Below, in pieces: positions 8,304 through 15,947 of a stretch of 64,000 bases of DNA; the stretch's first letter is position 1, and every line of letters begins with the position of its first letter. A program made the translations under genes and the position numbers. This stretch comes from Cohnella sp. CFH 77786 (GTDB taxonomy: Bacteria > Bacillota > Bacilli > Paenibacillales > Paenibacillaceae), in NCBI RefSeq assembly GCF_019400745.1, contig NZ_WJIB01000008.1, positions 271,454-335,453 on the forward strand, read 5' to 3'. The notes under the pieces were generated by a model. That model worked only from the letters and a program-made list of their open reading frames with translations. It made no database searches and was not told the DNA's origin.

Positions 8304-8392
8304 TGGCGGAGAGAGAGGGATTCGAACCCTCGCGGCTGTTACACCCTAACGCTTTAGCAAAGCGCCCCCTTCGGCCTCTTGGGTACCTCTCC
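8304..8392 (-). tRNA. tRNA-Ser (anticodon GCT)
   Basis: An 89-nt class II tRNA with encoded CCA. The 5' end is GGAGAGGTACCCAAG, the loop TTGCTAA gives anticodon GCT, there is a long variable arm, and the T-arm is GGTTCGAATCC. It follows tRNA-Asn by 3 bp. Confidence 0.95.
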
Positions 8393-8395
8393 ATA

Positions 8396-8471
8396 TGGCT
8401 CCCCGAACTGGACTCGAACCAGTGACAACACGATTAACAGTCGTGTGCTCTACCAACTGAGCTATCAGGGA
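8396..8471 (-). tRNA. tRNA-Asn (anticodon GTT)
   Basis: 76 nt with encoded CCA. The acceptor stem is TCCCTGA / TCGGGGA, the loop CTGTTAA gives anticodon GTT, and the T-arm is GGTTCGAGTCC. It lies 28 bp downstream of the SprT-like gene on the same strand, as in the B. subtilis ydcK-trnS arrangement. Confidence 0.97.
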
Positions 8472-8499
8472 ACAATCAAAAGTGACATTGATTAATTTA

Positions 8500-9087
8500 T
8501 CATGATCCCATAGTGAAGTCAAGCGCTGGCGTCACGTTTTTTGCTGCCAATTTTTCGAACGGAATTGCCGCCAAACGGCGGGCGCTCCCGGCGGCTCCCG
8601 GTGCCGAGCCTTCCCGTGCCGCGCTTCCGGCATCGGCTGCAAGCAGTTTGAGCCGTCCGCGGCATCTTCCGCAGGCGTACTTCCGCGGGTCCGTCTTGCG
8701 TTTGCGCGGATAAGCCTGTCCGCAATCCCGGCAGACCAGCAGGAACCGCACGGGCAGCGTACGGGCGGCTCCGGGCAGCGCTCGGCAATGCCGGGTAGCG
8801 CCGACTTGGACGAGCAGCGCCTTGAAGTCCGCGTCGCGATGCCGATATCCCTTGCCCTGCAGGTGCAGATGGTAATGGCATAATTCGTGCTTGATGATCG
8901 CCTCGGTTTCTTCCCGTCCGTATACGGCCAATTGGTGCGGACTGATCTCGATGTTGTGGCTTTTCATGAAATACCGTCCGCCCGTCGTCCTTAGCCGCGG
9001 ATTGAAGACGGCGCGATGGCGGAACGGCAGTCCGAAGGCGTCCAGGGATACCTTCTCCACCCATTGCTGCAGCTGTTGGTCGTTCAT
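8500..9087 (-). CDS. SprT-like zinc metalloprotease-fold protein
   Basis: 195 residues. The zinc-binding helix HELCHYH (His67, Glu68, His71) and the C-terminal zinc-ribbon pair CRDC / CGRC are the SprT family signature. Bacterial SprT-like proteins have the gluzincin fold related to eukaryotic Spartan; their substrate is not established. The start is supported by GGAGGAGA ahead of the ATG. The last roughly 45 residues are Ala/Gly-rich and low complexity, a lineage-specific tail. The position upstream of tRNA-Asn matches B. subtilis ydcK. Confidence 0.9.
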   Translation of the reverse strand: MNDQQLQQWVEKVSLDAFGLPFRHRAVFNPRLRTTGGRYFMKSHNIEISPHQLAVYGREETEAIIKHELCHYHLHLQGKGYRHRDADFKALLVQVGATRHCRALPGAARTLPVRFLLVCRDCGQAYPRKRKTDPRKYACGRCRGRLKLLAADAGSAAREGSAPGAAGSARRLAAIPFEKLAAKNVTPALDFTMGS

Positions 9088-9190
9088 TTTCCCGTCTCCT
9101 CCCGCCCTTCGGCACTACTTGAATTGTAGGCTGCGGTTGGGCTACACTGTCAAGTAGTAAAAAGAAGAAGCCCGAGGAGAAAACGCCGCC

Positions 9191-9547
9191 ATGTCCGAGA
9201 TGAGCTACCTGTTGTTCCAGCAAGAAGACGGAAGCCTGCAGTTCGTGGAGATGCCCGCCTCTCACGCGTATCAGCTGAGCGCGCTGAACTTGCGCTTGCA
9301 CAAAGAGCTGTCGAAGCTAACCGCGGACAATGTCCCGAAGCTGCCGAAAGCGGTGGCGGAATGCCGCGGCCTGGAGCTGCTCGACGAATCCGTCGTTCCG
9401 GCAGGCGGCCTCGATTACGTCAACGAATTGGAGCGCGCCTTCGCCGGCGTCCGCGAGCAAGCGTATCCGCTCATTTCGCTGCTGACCGAAATCCGGGCAC
9501 TTCAGGCACAGTTGGAGCAGTGGTACGAGGAAGAGGGCCTGGTTTAA
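9191..9547 (+). CDS. Conserved hypothetical protein, 118 aa
   Basis: A soluble acidic protein beginning MSEMSYLLFQQEDGSLQFVEMP. A short N-terminal beta region is followed by two predicted helices, one at ELSKLTADNVPKLPKAV and a long C-terminal helix LISLLTEIRALQAQLEQWYEE with coiled-coil character. The start has GAGGAGAAAA 11 nt upstream. It is divergent from the SprT-like gene and precedes cmpA. I do not recognise a characterised family. Confidence 0.75.
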   Translation: MSEMSYLLFQQEDGSLQFVEMPASHAYQLSALNLRLHKELSKLTADNVPKLPKAVAECRGLELLDESVVPAGGLDYVNELERAFAGVREQAYPLISLLTEIRALQAQLEQWYEEEGLV

Positions 9548-9663
9548 CGACTCGATTGGCATAGAAAGCGGCTGGCGTCCACTCCGCGTGTCGGACCTGC
9601 ACGATGATACGTTCCTTCCCATATGATAATACTACAGGAAACGACGGGAGGAGGACGATTTCG

Positions 9664-9813
9664 ATGCCGCAGTGGCTCAGCAACCAGCTGATGAGAGCGT
9701 TCCAGAAGAAAGACCGCCGGCAAATCCGTCTGCTTAACGATTGCTGGTTTTATTACCGCGCCAAACCGGAGAAGCCGAAGGACTCCGCGGGCGGCGCCAG
9801 CCTAATTCCGTGA
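9664..9813 (+). CDS. cmpA: Cortex morphogenetic protein CmpA
   Basis: A 49-residue protein starting MPQWLSNQLMRAFQKKDRRQ followed by IRLLNDCWFYYR, which matches the small sporulation protein CmpA. In B. subtilis CmpA acts with ClpXP to degrade the coat protein SpoIVA when the spore envelope is mis-assembled and so gates cortex formation. The internal ATG at 9664 was chosen over the upstream frame start because GGGAGGAGG lies 8-10 nt ahead. The C-terminal tail (about 15 residues) is longer than in B. subtilis. It is strong evidence for a spore former. Confidence 0.9.
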   Translation: MPQWLSNQLMRAFQKKDRRQIRLLNDCWFYYRAKPEKPKDSAGGASLIP

Positions 9814-9836
9814 ACGGAAGCCGCCACCATAACGAT

Positions 9837-9887
9837 AAGGCCTTCGCGTCGCCTCGAACAGCCGAGGACCCGCGAAGGCCTTTATTT
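9837..9887 (+). terminator. Terminator after cmpA
   Basis: A 12-bp stem AAGGCCTTCGCG / CGCGAAGGCCTT encloses a second small hairpin (CCTCG ... CGAGG) and is followed by TATTT. Confidence 0.85.
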
Positions 9888-9900
9888 CCGAATGGGGGCT

Positions 9901-9951
9901 CCCCCAAAAGTAATCGGAACGTGCTATAAAGCTTCGCGTCACTTTTGGGGG
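9901..9951 (-). terminator. Inverted repeat after the nitroreductase gene
   Basis: A perfect 11-bp inverted repeat CCCCCAAAAGT / ACTTTTGGGGG with a 29-nt loop lies 12 bp past the nitroreductase stop. It has no classical T-run. It may act as a terminator or as a recombination-prone palindrome. Confidence 0.5.
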
Positions 9952-9963
9952 ATTTGTTCCGTA

Positions 9964-10608
9964 TTATTTCACTTCGTTCCAGAAAGTCACGTCTTCAATC
10001 GGCAATCGCGCGGTTGGATGGCCGGGTTTCGCCGCTTTGCCGATCGGCAACAGCATGACCGGCACGTACCGTTCGCCGAGGTTGAACGCCTCTTTGAATT
10101 TCTCGCGGTCGAAGCCGCCCATGGGGACTGTGTCGTAGCCCTTCGCGCGGGCGACGAGCATCAGCTGCATGGCGGCAAGACTGGCGTCAATCACGGCGAC
10201 CTCGCGGATACGATCGGAAGGCAGCGAAGAATAGAGGGAGACGTAGCGCTCCTTGAACGAATTAGCCACGTCTTCAGGCATATAACCGGCTTCGATCGCT
10301 TGGCCGAAGACGCGGTCGGCTTTCCGGTACCCTTCGACGTCGCCTAATATCGCAATGATCGCGGATGCTTCCACAACTTGCTGCTGCGAGTTGGCGATGG
10401 GGAGGAGCTTCTCTTTCAGTTCCGGGGAATCGATGACGAGAAACCGCCACAGCTGCATATTGGCGGAAGAGGGGGCTTTGGCAGCCAGCGTCAACATTTC
10501 TTTGAGTTCTTCTCTCGAAATGACCGTATGCGGATCGTACTGGCGGACGGAGCGGCGGCTTTGGATCACTTCGAGGAAGGCTTGCTCTTGCGTTGCGGTC
10601 GTCGACAT
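9964..10608 (-). CDS. Nitroreductase family protein (FMN-dependent oxidoreductase)
   Basis: 214 residues. The N-terminal SRRSVRQYD segment contributes the FMN-phosphate-binding Arg residues, APSSANMQLWRFLV is the conserved nitroreductase PSxxNxQPW-like motif, and the C-terminal LPIGKAAKP matches the family glycine turn. Members use NAD(P)H to reduce nitro compounds, quinones or flavin, usually as dimers in the cytoplasm. ATG at 10608 follows AAGGAGG at 7-9 nt; the TTG one codon earlier is unlikely. Upstream lie an Rrf2 regulator and three helically phased 11-bp repeats, suggesting regulated expression. Confidence 0.9.
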   Translation of the reverse strand: MSTTATQEQAFLEVIQSRRSVRQYDPHTVISREELKEMLTLAAKAPSSANMQLWRFLVIDSPELKEKLLPIANSQQQVVEASAIIAILGDVEGYRKADRVFGQAIEAGYMPEDVANSFKERYVSLYSSLPSDRIREVAVIDASLAAMQLMLVARAKGYDTVPMGGFDREKFKEAFNLGERYVPVMLLPIGKAAKPGHPTARLPIEDVTFWNEVK

Positions 10609-10670
10609 CAAATTTTCCTCCTTGGGTACGGCCTCGGCATTGCCGACCCCCTTATACTGAGTATCTTCTT

Positions 10671-10762
10671 ACACAGTTAAAGTGAAGCAGCGCCAGACTG
10701 CGTACGATTGTGCACAGTTAAACGCGGCAAAACCTTACTGCGCAAAAGTAAACACAGTTAAA
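10671..10762. promoter_or_regulatory. Three phased 11-bp direct repeats upstream of nitroreductase gene
   Basis: The sequence ACACAGTTAAA occurs at 10671-10681 and 10752-10762, and GCACAGTTAAA at 10712-10722. Start-to-start spacing is 41 and 40 bp, close to four helical turns, so all copies face the same side of the DNA. They sit between the Rrf2 terminator and the nitroreductase start. This fits an operator array for cooperative or looping regulation. Confidence 0.6.
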
Positions 10763-10767
10763 GGGAT

Positions 10768-10813
10768 AAAAAAACGGCCGATACTGTAATGAATTTAATC
10801 ACAGTATACGACC
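10768..10813 (-). terminator. Terminator of the Rrf2 regulator gene
   Basis: On the minus strand GGTCGTATACTGTG pairs imperfectly with TACAGTATCGGCC and is followed by GTTTTTTT (plus-strand A-run 10768-10774). It starts 2 bp past the rrf2-type gene stop. Confidence 0.8.
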
Positions 10814-10814
10814 A

Positions 10815-11291
10815 TTAACGGGAGATGTCAATCGCCTTGCCTTCCGCCGTTCCGATCGCGGTGCGCTCCGCCAACTCCGCTATCGTGTACCGGCTGAGCA
10901 CTTCCTTAAGGCTTTGGTTCATTTCCTGGGTCAGTTCCTGAAACGCCGCCTTCATCTCCTGCCCGAACGGATGGGAGCCCGTCGTCTCCTTGATCCCGTA
11001 ACACAGCGGATCGCCCACCTGCAGCGCCGAATAGACTTCCGCCAGCGTCACCGTCTTCGGATCGCGCTTCATGCGGTAGCCGCCGTCCCGGCCTTCCCGG
11101 GTCTCCAGAATGCCCTCGCGCGCGAGCACGGCCAATATTCTCCTCAGCAGCGTCGCTTCGGACTGCAGATAGTTCGCCAATTCGGCGCTGGGGCAGGTAT
11201 GAATTTGTTCCTTCGATAAAATGACCAGTGCCTGCAGCGCCAAGCCGAACCATTTGGGATGATGGTTCCCGGTGCATTTTTCCGGATTCAT
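10815..11291 (-). CDS. Rrf2 family transcriptional regulator
   Basis: 158 residues. The N-terminal winged helix-turn-helix has the Rrf2 pattern: FGLALQALVILS, then LANYLQSEATLLRRILAVLAREGILETREGRDGGYRM with the wing RDGGYRM, and the dimer helix MNQSLKEVLSRYTIAEL. The three-Cys cluster typical of Fe-S members IscR and NsrR is not present between residues 90 and 110; only one Cys (PLCYGI) is seen there, so sensing by an Fe-S cluster is doubtful. AAAGGGAGAAG precedes the ATG. It probably controls the downstream nitroreductase, possibly through the phased repeats; this is inference. Confidence 0.85.
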   Translation of the reverse strand: MNPEKCTGNHHPKWFGLALQALVILSKEQIHTCPSAELANYLQSEATLLRRILAVLAREGILETREGRDGGYRMKRDPKTVTLAEVYSALQVGDPLCYGIKETTGSHPFGQEMKAAFQELTQEMNQSLKEVLSRYTIAELAERTAIGTAEGKAIDISR

Positions 11292-11422
11292 GTCGCTTCT
11301 CCCTTTGCCATCTCACGGTCCCGTCGCGCGGGTCGCGATTTTCCTGCATTGTACCATGAAAACCCGGAAGCGCCAAGCGGAAGCGGCGGTTGAAAGGCGA
11401 TTCCGGGTTAAGGAGATTGCGC

Positions 11423-13606
11423 TTACCGGGGCTTCTTCATGGTCAGGCTGACCCGGCCTTTCTTCACGTCCACGCCGAGCACCCACACGGTAACCGTGTC
11501 TCCTACGGCGACCGCTTCGGTCGGATGCTTGACGAACTTGTCGCTCAGCTGGGAAATGTGGACGAGTCCGTCGTTCTTGATGCCGATATCGACGAACGCG
11601 CCGAAGTCGACGACGTTCCGCACGGTTCCTTGCAGCTCCATGCCCGGCTTGAGGTCTTCGATATCGAGCACGTCCGTGTGGAAAATAGGAGGCGGCAGCT
11701 CGTCGCGGGGATCGCGTCCCGGCCTCATCAGGCTGTCGACGATGTCGCGAAGCGTCGGAACGCCCACCTGCAGCTTCTCGGCCACCTCTTCCGCCTTCAG
11801 GCCGCGCAGCTTCTCCTTGAGCGGCTCCGTGCCGATGGCCGCAACATCCAAATCAAGCTCCCGAAGCAGCCTTTTGACCACGTCATAGGACTCCGGATGA
11901 ATGGGAGTCCGGTCCAGAGGATTGTCCCCGTCCGAGATCCGCAGGAAGCCGACGCATTGCTCGAACGTTTTGGCGCCGAGGCGGGGCACCTTCTGCAGCT
12001 GCTTGCGATCCGTGAACTTGCCGATTTCCTCCCGGGATTTGACGATATTCCGGGCGAGCGTGGCGTTGATTCCGGAAACGTAGGACAGCAAGGAAGGGGA
12101 AGCTGTGTTCACGTCCACGCCAACGTGGTTAACCGCCGACTCCACGACGCCGGAGAGGCTTTCGTCCAGCCGTTTCTGCGTCACGTCATGCTGATACTGG
12201 CCGACGCCGATCGCTTTAGGCTCGATCTTCACCAGCTCTGCGAGCGGATCCTGCAGCCTTCTGGCGATCGACACCGCGCTTCGTTCCGCCACGTCCAGTT
12301 CAGGGAATTCTTCCTGCGCGAGCTTGGAAGCGGAATAGACGCTCGCCCCCGCCTCGCTGACGATCAGATATTGCAGGTTCCGCTCGGGCATCGACTTGAT
12401 CACCTGGGCAACGAATTGCTCCGTCTCCCGCGAAGCGGTCCCGTTGCCGATGACGATCAGCTGGACGCCGTACCCGCCGATGATCCGTTTGAAAACCGCC
12501 TCGGCTTCGGCCTTCTTGTTGTGCGGAGGCGTCGGATAGGTGACGGCCACTTCCAGCAGCTTGCCGGTCTCGTCGACGACGGCCAGCTTGCAGCCCGTAC
12601 GGTACGCAGGATCGACGCCGAGGACGACCCGGCCCTTAACCGGCGGCTGCAGCAATAGATTGCGCAGGTTCTCCGAGAAAATGCCGATCGCGTGCTCCTC
12701 TGCCTTCTCCGTCAGCTCTCCCCGCAGTTCCCGCTCGATCGATGGAGCGATGAGCCGCTTATATGAATCCTCAACGGCCGCTGCAAGCGTATCGCGTGCG
12801 ACGGACGGACCTCGAATGACGCGGCGCCGCAGCTCCTCGACCACGCGGTCCACGGGAACCTCGACCGCCACGCTGAGCACGTCTTCGCGTTCCCCCCGGT
12901 TGATGGCAAGCACCCGATGAGGCGGCAGCCGTTTGACGGGCTCGTTGTATTGGTAATACATTTCGTAAACCGATTCCGCTTCGGGGTCCTTCGCCTTGCT
13001 GTACAGCACGCCATGGTCCCAGGTGAACTTGCGCACCCAGCGGCGGATGTCCGCATCGTCGGCCCACATCTCGGCCATAATATCCATGGCGCCCTGAATC
13101 GCTTCTTCCGGCGTCGTAACGCCCTTGTCTTCCCGAACGTACTTCGCCGCCTCGGCCAACAGGGCGCCTTGCCGCGGCTGGGACAGCAGCCACTCCGCGA
13201 GCGGCTCCAAGCCGCGCTCCTTGGCGACGCTGGCCCGCGTTTTGCGCTTCTGCCGGTAAGGACGGTAGAGATCCTCGACCTCCTGCAGCTTGACGGCCTT
13301 CCGGATCGCGTCTTCCAGCTCCGGCGTCAGCTTGTCCTGCTCGCCGATCAGCCGGATCACCTCGTTCTTGCGGTCCTCCAGCCCTTTCAAATAGTTCCGG
13401 CGCTCTTCAATGGAGCGCAATTGGTTCTCGTCCAGCTCGCCGGTCATTTCCTTGCGGTACCGGGCGATAAAAGGGATCGTATTCCCTTCGTCGAGCAGGG
13501 AAGCGACCGTGCGCACCTGGGCCGGGGACAGCCCCAGCTCGGCGGCGATTTGCCGGTTCATGCGCTCGGCGGCCTCCCGCGCGGCCGTCTCCGTCGTATC
13601 CGTCAT
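11423..13606 (-). CDS. tex: Tex family RNA-binding transcriptional accessory protein
   Basis: 727 residues. The Tex N-terminal helical domain includes IPFIARYRKEMTGELDE; a YqgF/RNase H-like core contains VLGVDPAYRTGCKLAVVD; helix-hairpin-helix segments follow (LLSYVSGINATLARNIV and LQKVPRLGAKTFEQCVGFL); and an S1 RNA-binding domain lies at about residues 650-720 (GMELQGTVRNVVDFGAFVDIGI). Tex proteins bind nucleic acid and affect transcription and translation of selected genes; B. subtilis YdcI is the counterpart. The internal ATG at 13606 was chosen because GGAGGTTGGAAGGA precedes it. Length agrees with the family. Confidence 0.95.
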   Translation of the reverse strand: MTDTTETAAREAAERMNRQIAAELGLSPAQVRTVASLLDEGNTIPFIARYRKEMTGELDENQLRSIEERRNYLKGLEDRKNEVIRLIGEQDKLTPELEDAIRKAVKLQEVEDLYRPYRQKRKTRASVAKERGLEPLAEWLLSQPRQGALLAEAAKYVREDKGVTTPEEAIQGAMDIMAEMWADDADIRRWVRKFTWDHGVLYSKAKDPEAESVYEMYYQYNEPVKRLPPHRVLAINRGEREDVLSVAVEVPVDRVVEELRRRVIRGPSVARDTLAAAVEDSYKRLIAPSIERELRGELTEKAEEHAIGIFSENLRNLLLQPPVKGRVVLGVDPAYRTGCKLAVVDETGKLLEVAVTYPTPPHNKKAEAEAVFKRIIGGYGVQLIVIGNGTASRETEQFVAQVIKSMPERNLQYLIVSEAGASVYSASKLAQEEFPELDVAERSAVSIARRLQDPLAELVKIEPKAIGVGQYQHDVTQKRLDESLSGVVESAVNHVGVDVNTASPSLLSYVSGINATLARNIVKSREEIGKFTDRKQLQKVPRLGAKTFEQCVGFLRISDGDNPLDRTPIHPESYDVVKRLLRELDLDVAAIGTEPLKEKLRGLKAEEVAEKLQVGVPTLRDIVDSLMRPGRDPRDELPPPIFHTDVLDIEDLKPGMELQGTVRNVVDFGAFVDIGIKNDGLVHISQLSDKFVKHPTEAVAVGDTVTVWVLGVDVKKGRVSLTMKKPR

Positions 13607-13778
13607 TTCCTTCCAACCTCCTTGGCAATCGACTTCCATTATAGCAGACAACGGGACAATCTTCCGCCCGAGACGGATCACGCTGGAAGCCCCGAACGCG
13701 TAGACGCTTCCGGAGGGTCCAATTAACGGAGCGTCACTAAGCGCTCCCGAATCGGTTGTAACTAACGATCGTATACGA

Positions 13779-13803
13779 CAAAAAAAACGCCCTCGCGGGC
13801 GTT
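13779..13803 (-). terminator. Terminator of the alr-ndoAI-ndoA unit
   Basis: On the minus strand ACGCCCGCGAGGGCGT folds into a stem and is followed by eight T residues (plus-strand A-run 13779-13787). It lies just beyond the ndoA stop at 13809 and separates it from tex. Confidence 0.9.
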
Positions 13804-13808
13804 TCCCT

Positions 13809-14159
13809 TTAAAAATCGATCAAACCGACGCTGATCTGCAGCGCCTCGTCCACCTTGCGCATCGTCTCTTCTTCCAGATGCGTGATCTTGTCCGTCAGCC
13901 GCTGCTTGTCGATCGTGCGGATCTGCTCCAGCAGGATGACGGAGTCCTTCTCCATGCCGTGCGTCTTCGCTTCGATCTCGACGTGCGTCGGAAGCTTCGC
14001 CTTCTGGATTTGCGCCGTAATGGCCGCTACGATCACGGTGGGGCTGAAGCGATTGCCGATGTCGTTCTGGATGACGAGCACAGGGCGCACTCCCCCCTGT
14101 TCCGAGCCTACGACCGGCGACAAATCGGCATAAAACACGTCCCCGCGTTTGACGATCAA
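13809..14159 (-). CDS. ndoA: Endoribonuclease toxin EndoA (MazF type II toxin)
   Basis: 116 residues, close to the 116-residue B. subtilis NdoA/EndoA. It starts [23 protein letters not shown], containing the conserved Arg of the MazF fold, and continues [20 protein letters not shown]. The enzyme is a sequence-specific, ribosome-independent mRNA endoribonuclease (UACAU in B. subtilis). The antitoxin gene ends 3 bp upstream of its start, so translation is coupled. It forms the conserved alr-ndoAI-ndoA unit; in Bacillus it is linked to stress survival. Confidence 0.95.
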   Translation of the reverse strand: MIVKRGDVFYADLSPVVGSEQGGVRPVLVIQNDIGNRFSPTVIVAAITAQIQKAKLPTHVEIEAKTHGMEKDSVILLEQIRTIDKQRLTDKITHLEEETMRKVDEALQISVGLIDF

Positions 14160-14162
14160 AGG

Positions 14163-14444
14163 CTACACCCCGCTTACGAGGCGTTCGAGCGTGCTTTCGG
14201 CATCCTCTTCGGCGTGGAACGCTTCCGATGCCATGTTCAGGTTGATTTTCGCCATTTCCAAATACCCGCGCTGCATGGCGTCGCGGATCATCCTCTTCTT
14301 GCGTTCCACCAAGTAATGCTTCATCGCTTGGCGGATGATTTCGCTCCGGTTCGTATTTTCCTTCGCCACGACGAAGTCCACCTCCCGGAGAAGATGATCC
14401 GGCAAACTGATCATAATGCGTTTCGTATGTTGGTAATTGGCCAC
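14163..14444 (-). CDS. ndoAI: Antitoxin EndoAI (CopG/RHH type)
   Basis: 93 residues with an N-terminal ribbon-helix-helix domain (TKRIMISLPDHLLREVDF, then NRSEIIRQAMKHYL) and an acidic C-terminal tail ending ESTLERLVSGV that would wrap the toxin. It neutralises EndoA and probably autoregulates. It lies between alr and ndoA as in B. subtilis. Confidence 0.95.
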   Translation of the reverse strand: MANYQHTKRIMISLPDHLLREVDFVVAKENTNRSEIIRQAMKHYLVERKKRMIRDAMQRGYLEMAKINLNMASEAFHAEEDAESTLERLVSGV

Positions 14445-14589
14445 CGAACGAGCACCCCCAAAGAATTTCCAGCCCCGAACCTAATTTCCAGTATGCATGT
14501 CACAGAATCATTCTATACGGCTTATTTCGTATCCATTCGCGATAGAGGAACGTTTTCCTGCCGATCTTCGAAAAAAACGGAAACACAAT

Positions 14590-15759
14590 CTATCCCAGCA
14601 GCGGATTGACGACCGACACGACTTCGCCGTTCCGTACGTAAACCCTCGGAACCCGGCTCGCCACCATGCACGTCCACTCGTAGTTGATCGTCCCGAGCTT
14701 CGCCGCGATCTCCTCGGCCGTGATGGTTTCGCGGCCTTGGCGGCCCATCAGGACGACTTCCTCGCCGGGCGCCGCCTCTTCCGCTTCGCCGTCGAGACGG
14801 ACCATGCATTGGTCCATGCAGATCGTGCCGACGACGGGCACGCGGCGGCCGCGGATGAGCGCCTCGGCTTTGCCGCTCAGCATCCGGCTGAAGCCGTCCG
14901 CGTAACCGACGGGCAGGGTGCCGATGAATTCTTCCCGCCGCGTGAAGTAGCGGGTCCCGTAGCTGATGCCTTCGCCGGCGGACAGCCTCTTCACGTGGAC
15001 GAGCTCCGTCTTCAGCGACATGACCGGCTCCAGCTCCACCGCTCCGCGAACGACTTCGTCGCTCGGATACAGACCGTACATGCTGATGCCCAGCCGCAGC
15101 ATGCCGCCCACGTGCTCCGGCAGGTCGATCCCCGCGGCGCTGTTGCCGGAATGGATCACGGAGATCGGCAGCCCGTGCCGCCGAACGTAGTCGACGACGC
15201 TCGCGAACCGCTCCGTCTGCATCCCCGTATAGGTTTTGTCCGCCTCGTCCGCGCGCGCGAAATGGGTGAACAACCCTTCCACGTCCAGCTGCGGGACGCC
15301 AAAAGCCCGCTCGAGGAACGACTCGGCGGCCGGCCCCGGCAGCAGGCCGAGACGGCCCATGCCGGAATCGATTTTGATATGCGTTTTCAGCTTCTTCGCA
15401 TCCCCGGGCAATGCCGAAGCGGCTTCCAAAATATCTTCACGGTAAATCGTCACGGCTATGTCATGCTCGCGTGCAATCGGCAACCCGTTCGCGGGCGTAA
15501 ATCCGAGCACAAGAATCGGCGTCCGGATGCCTGCTTTCCGAAGCTGCAGGGCTTCGTCCAGAAAGGCGACGCCCAAGTACTCCGCTCCCGCGGAGGCCGC
15601 TTCCCGTGCCGTCTCCACGGCGCCATGCCCGTAGGCATTCGCCTTCACCGACGCCAGCAGCTTCGTACCGGACGGCATCCGCTTGCGGAACGATCCGATA
15701 TTGCGCGCCAGAGCGTCAAGAGAAATCTCGGCCACGGTTGGCCGATAATAGGAGTCCAC
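14590..15759 (-). CDS. alr: Alanine racemase
   Basis: 389 residues. The PLP-binding Lys39 lies in LASVKANAYGHG and the second catalytic base Tyr is in the GISYGTRYF segment near residue 265; CMDQCMVRL is the usual substrate loop. It interconverts L- and D-alanine for peptidoglycan. The GTG start at 15759 is the only in-frame start that keeps the full N-terminus, with a weak GGGATGGTGAG upstream. In related genomes the gene upstream is the lolA/ydcC-like lipoprotein; here that gene is 15.6 kb away. Confidence 0.95.
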   Translation of the reverse strand: MDSYYRPTVAEISLDALARNIGSFRKRMPSGTKLLASVKANAYGHGAVETAREAASAGAEYLGVAFLDEALQLRKAGIRTPILVLGFTPANGLPIAREHDIAVTIYREDILEAASALPGDAKKLKTHIKIDSGMGRLGLLPGPAAESFLERAFGVPQLDVEGLFTHFARADEADKTYTGMQTERFASVVDYVRRHGLPISVIHSGNSAAGIDLPEHVGGMLRLGISMYGLYPSDEVVRGAVELEPVMSLKTELVHVKRLSAGEGISYGTRYFTRREEFIGTLPVGYADGFSRMLSGKAEALIRGRRVPVVGTICMDQCMVRLDGEAEEAAPGEEVVLMGRQGRETITAEEIAAKLGTINYEWTCMVASRVPRVYVRNGEVVSVVNPLLG

Positions 15760-15947
15760 GGTCCGCTCACCATCCCGATGCGTTACTGCGATAACGTAAT
15801 GTTACCGGGTGCGTGCGGCACTGTCAATCGGATCGGGGCAGGCAACGTTTTCCTGCGGGCACCGGCATCGCGCATGCATGCATGTTCGAGAGGGTTCCGG
15901 CATAATACAATACGTATCCGACAGTGGCACAAGGGGGAAGATGGATC

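Noticed and set aside
11390..12658. Plus-strand frame of 422 codons
   Set aside because: Antisense of tex, which has complete domains and a strong start.
13809..14444. Mobile toxin-antitoxin module
   Set aside because: It is the chromosomal ndoAI-ndoA pair in its conserved place after alr, not a transferred cassette.
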